From NCBI GenBank assembly GCA_014804185.1, contig JAAVAG010000202.1, positions 1 to 12,428 of the forward strand: a stretch of 12,428 nt of DNA. Direction: 5' to 3'. Under the pieces are notes generated by a model, which saw nothing but the letters and a program-made list of their open reading frames with translations, did not search any database and was not told the DNA's origin. The position numbers were made by a program, and so were the translations under genes. The stretch is from Lachnospiraceae bacterium (lineage in GTDB: Bacteria > Bacillota > Clostridia > Lachnospirales > Lachnospiraceae). Below are positions 7,922 to 12,428 of this stretch, one piece after another (position 1 is the first letter of the stretch; each line of letters begins with the position of its first letter).

Positions 7922-8900
7922 AGTCACATATCAGATGGAGATGCCCCTGGAGCATATGAAAAAGATCTTTGGGTATCATGACAACTATATTCGAAAACTG
8001 GAACAGGATCTGAAAGTCAGCATTGTTGACCGGAACGGAACCGTCAAAATCAGCGGTGAAGAGAAAATGGTCAAAAAGACCGTCAGTATTCTGTCACAGC
8101 TTTTGGAAATTTCAAAACGAGGAAACGAGATAGAGGAACAGAACGTGGATTATGCTATCACACTGGGAAAAGAAGAACAGGAACAGGTACTCACGGAAAT
8201 CGACAGCGATGTAATATGCCATACGATAAACGGTAAGCCGATCAAGCCAAAGACACTGGGGCAAAAGAAATATGTGGACGCCATGCGGCAGAATATGATC
8301 GTCTTCGGGCTTGGACCTGCCGGAACGGGAAAGACTTACCTGGCCATGGCCATGGCGATTACGGCCTTTAAAAATGACGAGGTGGGAAGGATTATTCTGA
8401 CACGCCCTGCCATTGAAGCGGGAGAAAAACTGGGATTTCTGCCGGGGGATCTGCAGAGCAAGGTGGACCCTTACTTGAGGCCCCTGTACGATGCGCTGTA
8501 TCAGATCATGGGACCGGAATCCTTTGCGAAAAATATGGAAAAAGGGTTGATCGAGGTGGCTCCCCTGGCATATATGAGAGGACGGACCCTGGATAACGCT
8601 TATATTATACTGGATGAGGCGCAGAATACCACTCCGGCTCAGATGAAGATGTTCCTGACCAGAATCGGTTTCGGCTCCAAGGTGGTCATTACGGGAGACG
8701 CCACTCAGAAAGACCTGGCGCCGGGAACAAAATCAGGGCTTGATATCGCCACCAGGGTGCTGTCGCGTATTGACGATATTGCTTTCTGTAGTCTGACCAG
8801 CAAGGATGTGGTTCGCCACCCGCTGGTACAGAAAATTGTAAAAGCATACGAAGAATACGAATCCGGCGAGAAGAAGAAACATCGTCCCCAGGGACGGTGA
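7914..8900 (+). CDS. phoH: PhoH family ATPase (PhoH/YbeZ type)
   Basis: The 328-residue product is a cytosolic P-loop ATPase of the PhoH family, related to the N-terminal half of RecD-type helicases and linked to RNA metabolism through its partner YbeY. The N-terminal 70 residues form a small KH-like domain with IVDRNGTVKISGEE. The Walker A motif GPAGTGKT is at 134-141, the Walker B region IILDEAQN at 231-238, and a sensor-like VITGDATQ at 258-265. Length is typical. The C-terminal end is strongly basic (EKKKHRPQGR), consistent with nucleic acid contact. ATG 7914 lies within the end of yqfD. In Bacillus subtilis the gene pgpH separates phoH from ybeY, whereas here ybeY follows after 27 bases. 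Confidence 0.95.
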   Translation: MNEVTYQMEMPLEHMKKIFGYHDNYIRKLEQDLKVSIVDRNGTVKISGEEKMVKKTVSILSQLLEISKRGNEIEEQNVDYAITLGKEEQEQVLTEIDSDVICHTINGKPIKPKTLGQKKYVDAMRQNMIVFGLGPAGTGKTYLAMAMAITAFKNDEVGRIILTRPAIEAGEKLGFLPGDLQSKVDPYLRPLYDALYQIMGPESFAKNMEKGLIEVAPLAYMRGRTLDNAYIILDEAQNTTPAQMKMFLTRIGFGSKVVITGDATQKDLAPGTKSGLDIATRVLSRIDDIAFCSLTSKDVVRHPLVQKIVKAYEEYESGEKKKHRPQGR

Positions 8901-8927
8901 GTTTCCGCCGGGAGAGGGGAAGAGGGC

Positions 8928-9437
8928 ATGACTTCTTATATAGAAAACGAGACTGACGCCACATTCACTTTTGATGTGAAAGAGATTGCCGACCTTGTCG
9001 CCGCCAGAGTACTGGAGAGCGAAAAATGTCCCTACGAGGTGCAGGTCAATATACTGCTCACAGACAATGCGGGAATCATGGCTTACAACGCACAGTACCG
9101 GCAGATTGACAGGGAAACGGATGTATTGTCTTTTCCCAATATAGATTATGAAAGTCCCGCCGATTTTGACCGGCTGGAGGACAACCCGGCGGATTATTTT
9201 GACCCGGACAGCGGAGAACTCATTCTGGGTGACATTATACTGTCCGTGGACAAGGTCAGGGAGCAGGCGGAGAGTTACGGACACAGTGAAAAAAGAGAGT
9301 TTGCGTTTCTGATCACACACAGCATGCTGCATCTGTGCGGATATGACCATATGGAGAGAGACGAGGCGGAAACGATGGAGGCAAAGCAGGAGGCTGTGCT
9401 GAATGCGCTTGGCATCCTGCGGGGTGACAGCGCATGA
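8928..9437 (+). CDS. ybeY: Endoribonuclease YbeY (rRNA maturation factor)
   Basis: The 169-residue product is the zinc-dependent single-strand endoribonuclease YbeY, which acts in 16S rRNA 3'-end maturation and ribosome quality control in the cytosol. The metal site HxxxHxxxxxH is intact as H131, H135 and H141 in THSMLHLCGYDH. The conserved segment NAQYRQIDRETDVLSFP, including R58, is at 54-70 and the LGDI strand at 100-103. An acidic insert (about 73-95, PADFDRLEDNPADYFDPDSG) makes it slightly longer than the usual 150-160 residues; such an insert is common in clostridial versions. A purine-rich site (GAGAGGGGAAGAGGG, 8912-8926) precedes ATG 8928. The stop overlaps the next start by four bases (ATGA at 9434-9437). 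Confidence 0.95.
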   Translation: MTSYIENETDATFTFDVKEIADLVAARVLESEKCPYEVQVNILLTDNAGIMAYNAQYRQIDRETDVLSFPNIDYESPADFDRLEDNPADYFDPDSGELILGDIILSVDKVREQAESYGHSEKREFAFLITHSMLHLCGYDHMERDEAETMEAKQEAVLNALGILRGDSA

Positions 9438-11038
9438 ATCAGGCGGAAATCAGAAGAAAACAGGCTGTCATATTCACCTGGGTGCCGATGCTTTTGTATT
9501 TGCTGTGGCTGACGGGCAGAATTGGAGACAACGGCGCAGGTTATTTGACGGCAGCGATGCAGTGCTGGATGCTGTTTATGATTCCTCTGCTGTTTTTTCT
9601 GCCGGATGCGGAGGAAAAGCTGATCCGGTCAAGAATGGCAAGGGGACAGTACAAAAACGCGGATAAAATATGGAAAGGCGCGCTGCTCTATGCGGCGTCG
9701 GCAGGGGCAGTCAGTTCGCTGCTTCTGTTTTTGCTGTCTGAAATATGGATGAAGAATGTGCTTCTTGTACCCTATGGAATGCTGCCCTTGAAAATGATAG
9801 CGCCGGCGCTTCTTTTTACTGCTGTCTCCGCCGCCGTAAAAGGATATTTTCAGGGAATGGGAACAGGAATGCCCACGGTATCTTCGGAAATCATGACAAT
9901 GATTATTACCGGAATTTTTGCCGCACTGATCTGCACGAAAATGGAAGTTTACGGTGAAAAGGCGGCCGCTCTTTTGCGGAATGAAGATTTTATCGCTCTT
10001 TATGGCAGTGCGGGAATCTCTTTGGGCATCACGGTGGGATGTCTGGTCGGCATGTGTTTTCTGCTGTTTCTGTATTTGTGTGCAGGCGGCAAAAAGCAGC
10101 AGCGCGGAAAAGACAGTATCCGGATCACGGAGAGCATCTCCGGAGCGTTTGGTCTGGTTCTGGCGGCCATGCGTTCCTTTGTTCTGGAAGGATTTTTGCT
10201 GCAGCTGCCCGCAGTCGCAGGCGTTCTGTTTTTTCAGAGAGAACAGTCTGATATTTTTCGAGGGATAGACGCTTATGGGGCATATGGCGGCAAATGTGTT
10301 CCCTGGATCCTGCTGTCTGTACTACCGGCGGCTGCAGGATGTGTATCGCTGGCCGGAAAGACTGCATTTTTTGTGAAACGTGAGGAATTCCGCCAGGGCA
10401 GGGACTGCATGCAGTCGGGAATCACCTGGAGCGTGATGTCGGGTTCTTTTGCAGCGGCGGCATTTATCGCCATCGGTCCCTCTCTGATTCTCATATTCTC
10501 CCCACAGGATACAGGAACGGCTGGAAATCTGCTTCGCACCGGCTGGACAGTTGCTTTTCTCCTGCCCTCGGTTGTTTTGTTTGCCTGTATTCTTCGAAGA
10601 GGCGGAAAAGAGAAAGAAATCTTGCTTGGACTTTTGACCGGATGTGCGCTTTTTATGATTGTTACGGTTTTATGCCTGAAAGTTACTGCCGGAAGTATTG
10701 TGAGCCTGGTCTACGGCAGTACGGCATGGAGCGCTGCGATGCTTGCGGTCTGTGCGGTACTGACAATTCGGATTTTCCGTTTCAGGGCGGACTGGCTCAG
10801 AGGCGTCCTGTTTCCGATGCTGTCCGCCGCGGCTTCGGGTGTGATCATGTTCATGCTGGGACGGCTGCTGATACCGCTTCTGGGAGCGGCTGTGGGCGCT
10901 GCAATCTGCCTGGCGGCAGGTTATCTGGTACATATAATCCTGATTCTCTTTCTGAAATGTATGAGAGAGCAGGAACTGGAATACATTCCCTGCGGGCGGA
11001 TGATGGAAGCAATTGGAAATTTTCTCCGTCTTTTGTGA
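9434..11038 (+). CDS. SpoVB/MurJ-like MOP-superfamily polysaccharide or lipid flippase
   Basis: The 534-residue protein is almost all hydrophobic, with about 13-14 membrane segments. The diagnostic motif KGYFQGMG at 136-143 followed by PTVSSE at 147-152 is typical of the SpoVB and polysaccharide-biosynthesis branch of the MOP (MATE/flippase) superfamily, as is the YGxxGxxxG pattern near 190-198. These proteins move lipid-linked sugars such as lipid II or polysaccharide repeat units across the membrane. The substrate cannot be read from the sequence. The N-terminal segment (GDNGAGYLTAAMQCWMLFMI, then RMARGQYKNADKIWKGAL) diverges from classical SpoVB and looks like a clostridial lineage variant. 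The start overlaps ybeY (ATGA), so expression is likely coupled. A role in spore cortex or envelope building is possible from the company of yqfC/yqfD and a BofC-like gene, but this is inference. Confidence 0.8.
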   Translation: MNQAEIRRKQAVIFTWVPMLLYLLWLTGRIGDNGAGYLTAAMQCWMLFMIPLLFFLPDAEEKLIRSRMARGQYKNADKIWKGALLYAASAGAVSSLLLFLLSEIWMKNVLLVPYGMLPLKMIAPALLFTAVSAAVKGYFQGMGTGMPTVSSEIMTMIITGIFAALICTKMEVYGEKAAALLRNEDFIALYGSAGISLGITVGCLVGMCFLLFLYLCAGGKKQQRGKDSIRITESISGAFGLVLAAMRSFVLEGFLLQLPAVAGVLFFQREQSDIFRGIDAYGAYGGKCVPWILLSVLPAAAGCVSLAGKTAFFVKREEFRQGRDCMQSGITWSVMSGSFAAAAFIAIGPSLILIFSPQDTGTAGNLLRTGWTVAFLLPSVVLFACILRRGGKEKEILLGLLTGCALFMIVTVLCLKVTAGSIVSLVYGSTAWSAAMLAVCAVLTIRIFRFRADWLRGVLFPMLSAAASGVIMFMLGRLLIPLLGAAVGAAICLAAGYLVHIILILFLKCMREQELEYIPCGRMMEAIGNFLRLL

Positions 11039-11080
11039 GAAAACTGAATAATTCCGAAAGATAAGCTGATACTGATTACA

Positions 11081-11086
11081 AAGGAG
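11081..11086 (+). promoter_or_regulatory. Ribosome binding site for the BofC-like gene
   Basis: AAGGAG at 11081-11086 is six bases before GTG 11093 and twelve before ATG 11099. The shorter spacing favours GTG, but the ATG two codons later is not excluded. Confidence 0.6.
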
Positions 11087-11092
11087 TAAGCG

Positions 11093-11803
11093 GTGACTAT
11101 GAAGTTTGTAAAAGGTATCAGTTTATATTTTTTTTATCCTCTGACCCTGTTTTGTCTTGGGCTGTATACAGGTGTAAAACTGCAGCACTTTTTTTATCCG
11201 GGACAGACTGTCCGGGTTCAGGAGCAGCCGGAATTCTCGTCTCCGGCTTTGGAAGAACCGAATACGACGGAGCCGGAGCAGCCTGAATTGCCGTCCGTTG
11301 CCGGGGAGGATGCACAGGAGCCGGTTGTTCCTCCCGCTATGGAGACCGTAAAAAAAGAGGACGTTCTGACGGCGGATACAGATTATGTGCTGCGGGAAGT
11401 GGATGTGCGCAAGGGGACAAGCGTAGAGACTGTGTGGGGCGTCCCGGAGAGATATATGGGTATGAACCGTGAGACATTTATTGCCGCCATGGAGAATTAT
11501 GCCGCATCGCCCCCGCTGCAGGAACTGGAACGCGGATTTACCGGCGTGGAAGTGGTATCCTTTTCCGCAAGCCGGGTGGTGGTGGAAGTCCATTATGCCT
11601 ATGTGGAGCCGTCGGAGGGTTTTTATCTGGGCGTAAATAGAAATTATATCGTTGTTTATCTGGACGATATGGAAACGGTCTATTTGAACACGGATATTCT
11701 TCTGGAAGCTCTGCCCGAGAGGATTCAGCAGCAAATTATGGGATACATGTATATAGAGGACGAGGAGGCGCTCTACCATTTTCTGGAATCCTATTCCAGC
11801 TGA
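11093..11803 (+). CDS. Membrane-anchored protein with BofC-like C-terminal half
   Basis: The 236-residue product has one N-terminal membrane segment or uncleaved signal anchor (about residues 8-29), a Pro/Glu-rich linker (about 42-85) and a folded outside part (about 90-236). The pattern TDYVLREVDVRKGTSVETVWGVPERYMGMNRETF at 96-129 and the C-terminal run with NYIVVYLDDMETVYLNTDILLEALPERIQ resemble BofC, the Bacillus forespore protein that restrains the SpoIVB protease in the sigma-K checkpoint. The ending YIEDEEALYHFLESYSS fits the BofC C-terminal domain as I remember it in Lachnospiraceae. Identity with BofC is not shown, since the N-terminal half and linker differ. If it is exported in the forespore it would face the space between the two spore membranes. 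GTG 11093 is the chosen start; ATG 11099 is possible. The 54-base gap before it has no clear terminator. Confidence 0.6.
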   Translation: MTMKFVKGISLYFFYPLTLFCLGLYTGVKLQHFFYPGQTVRVQEQPEFSSPALEEPNTTEPEQPELPSVAGEDAQEPVVPPAMETVKKEDVLTADTDYVLREVDVRKGTSVETVWGVPERYMGMNRETFIAAMENYAASPPLQELERGFTGVEVVSFSASRVVVEVHYAYVEPSEGFYLGVNRNYIVVYLDDMETVYLNTDILLEALPERIQQQIMGYMYIEDEEALYHFLESYSS

Positions 11804-11817
11804 TGAGAAATGCGCGC

Positions 11818-11848
11818 TCCGACTCGCAGTTTTAGCGAAGCGTCCGGA
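11818..11848 (+). other. Imperfect hairpin in the leader of the BaiN-type gene
   Basis: TCCGAC-TCGC (11818-11827) can pair with GCGA (11835-11838), GTC (11842-11844) and GGA (11846-11848) around the loop AGTTTTA (11828-11834), with bulges at 11839-11841 and 11845. No T-run follows, so it is not a normal terminator. Its 3' arm takes up the first bases of the only Shine-Dalgarno-like site, GGAAAGG at 11846-11852. It could modulate translation, or be chance. Confidence 0.3.
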
Positions 11849-11865
11849 AAGGTACGGCGCAGAAT

Positions 11866-12428
11866 ATGAAACACAAAAAGATATTGGTGATAGGAGGAGG
11901 CGCCGCTGGAATGATGGCGGCGCTGTCGGCGGCGGAGGAAGGCTGCCGTGTAACCATCTGGGAGAGAAACAACCGGCTTGGGAAAAAACTTCTGTCCACC
12001 GGCAACGGCAAATGTAATTTTTCCAACAGGGATATGGGAATCGAACATTATTACGGTTCGGACCTGGCCGTCGCTTCCGGCGTACTGGAGCGGTTTGGCG
12101 TGGAGGATACCGTGCGGCTGTTTGGTTCTATGGGTATGCTGAGCCGTGAAAAAGACGGCTTTCTGTATCCTTATTCGGAGCAGGCTTCCACTGTCCCGGA
12201 TATTCTGCAGCAGCAGCTGCACCGCCTGCATGTAAGTATAGAGACCGGTGTGAAAGCGGAACGTATCTGCCGTCTGCGAAGCGGTCTTCTTGCCGCACAG
12301 ACGGCGGACCGGCAGGAAGTATTCGACAGTATCATACTTGCCTGCGGAGGCCGTGCCGCGCCCAAAACGGGTTCTGACGGCAGCGGATATGTGCTTGCGA
12401 AAGCATTAGGGCATACGATTATCACACC
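11866..12428 (+). CDS. HI0933/BaiN-type FAD-dependent oxidoreductase, 3' end cut by window
   Basis: This open frame runs off the window after 187 complete codons; family members have about 400-420 residues. The N-terminal FAD-binding Rossmann motif is clear: ILVIGGGAAGMMAA with GGGAAG at residues 10-15, an acidic E33 at the end of the second strand (IWERN) that would hold the ribose, then GKKLLSTGNGKCNFSN at 39-54, a hallmark of the HI0933/YhiN/BaiN family. ACGGRAAPKTGSDGSGY at 159-175 is the second conserved family motif. Members are called aminoacetone oxidase or BaiN-like; BaiN of Clostridium scindens has been linked to bile acid dehydroxylation, but most homologues have no proven substrate, so no such role is claimed here. 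ATG 11866 is the first start after an in-frame TAG at 11833-11835. The Shine-Dalgarno-like GGAAAGG (11846-11852) is thirteen bases away, which is long. Confidence 0.9.
   Translation, partial: MKHKKILVIGGGAAGMMAALSAAEEGCRVTIWERNNRLGKKLLSTGNGKCNFSNRDMGIEHYYGSDLAVASGVLERFGVEDTVRLFGSMGMLSREKDGFLYPYSEQASTVPDILQQQLHRLHVSIETGVKAERICRLRSGLLAAQTADRQEVFDSIILACGGRAAPKTGSDGSGYVLAKALGHTIIT

Noticed and set aside
10642..11064. Overlapping 140-codon + strand frame at the end of the flippase gene
   Set aside because: It is Cys/Gly-rich shadow sequence inside the membrane-protein gene; the flippase frame continues intact to 11038, so it is not a frameshift remnant.
11044..11073. GATACT at 11068-11073 as a -10 box for the BofC-like gene
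   Set aside because: The matching -35 region (about 11044-11050) fits only 3 of 6 positions, so a promoter is not supported on sequence alone.
1..12428. Search for CRISPR arrays, tRNA genes, transposon ends, toxin-antitoxin pairs or defence genes
   Set aside because: No spaced repeats, cloverleaf patterns, terminal inverted repeats or matching small gene pairs were seen; the genes are core chromosomal types with similar codon use.

Overview
The window looks like ordinary chromosome of a spore-forming, low-to-mid GC Gram-positive bacterium of the class Clostridia, most likely family Lachnospiraceae. The grounds are the protein families (YqfC/YqfD sporulation proteins, a SpoVB-like flippase, a BofC-like protein, an M42 peptidase and pyrimidine phosphorylase of clostridial type), the strong AGGAGG-type ribosome binding sites with some GTG/TTG starts, and tight gene packing. 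No species was identified. All eleven genes are on the + strand. No tRNA, rRNA, CRISPR array, insertion sequence, attachment site or convincing rho-independent terminator was found, and no gene-free gap exceeds about 65 bases.

Layout. (1) Positions 2-3424: a large FtsX-type ABC transporter permease with a huge extracytoplasmic coiled coil. Its ATPase partner is not in the window and may lie upstream. (2) 3476-3946: a small LURP-one-related (LOR) protein, probably starting at a TTG. (3) 3980-6348: an M42 metallopeptidase joined by an ATGA overlap to pyrimidine-nucleoside phosphorylase, a peptide and nucleoside salvage pair. (4) 6369-9437: the conserved Firmicutes block yqfC-yqfD-phoH-ybeY, which combines two sporulation proteins with an ATPase and an endoribonuclease of RNA/ribosome metabolism. 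(5) 9434-11038: a SpoVB/MurJ-like MOP-superfamily membrane protein, joined to ybeY by another ATGA overlap. (6) 11093-11803: a membrane-anchored protein with a BofC-like C-terminal half. (7) 11866 to the window end: the N-terminal half of a HI0933/BaiN-type flavoprotein, cut by the window edge.

How the genes may work together. The yqfC-to-ybeY block is housekeeping plus sporulation. Unlike the Bacillus subtilis order yqfC-yqfD-phoH-pgpH-ybeY-dgkA-cdd-era, here ybeY follows phoH directly, and the genes after ybeY are a SpoVB-like flippase and a BofC-like protein. The stretch from 6369 to 11803 could therefore be a transcription unit enriched in sporulation envelope functions, although that is inference from family membership and position. 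I do not see a clearly new defence, mobile or biosynthetic system. The points most worth a second look are the rearranged yqf block, the BofC-like protein and the wall-scale coiled-coil hairpin in the permease.
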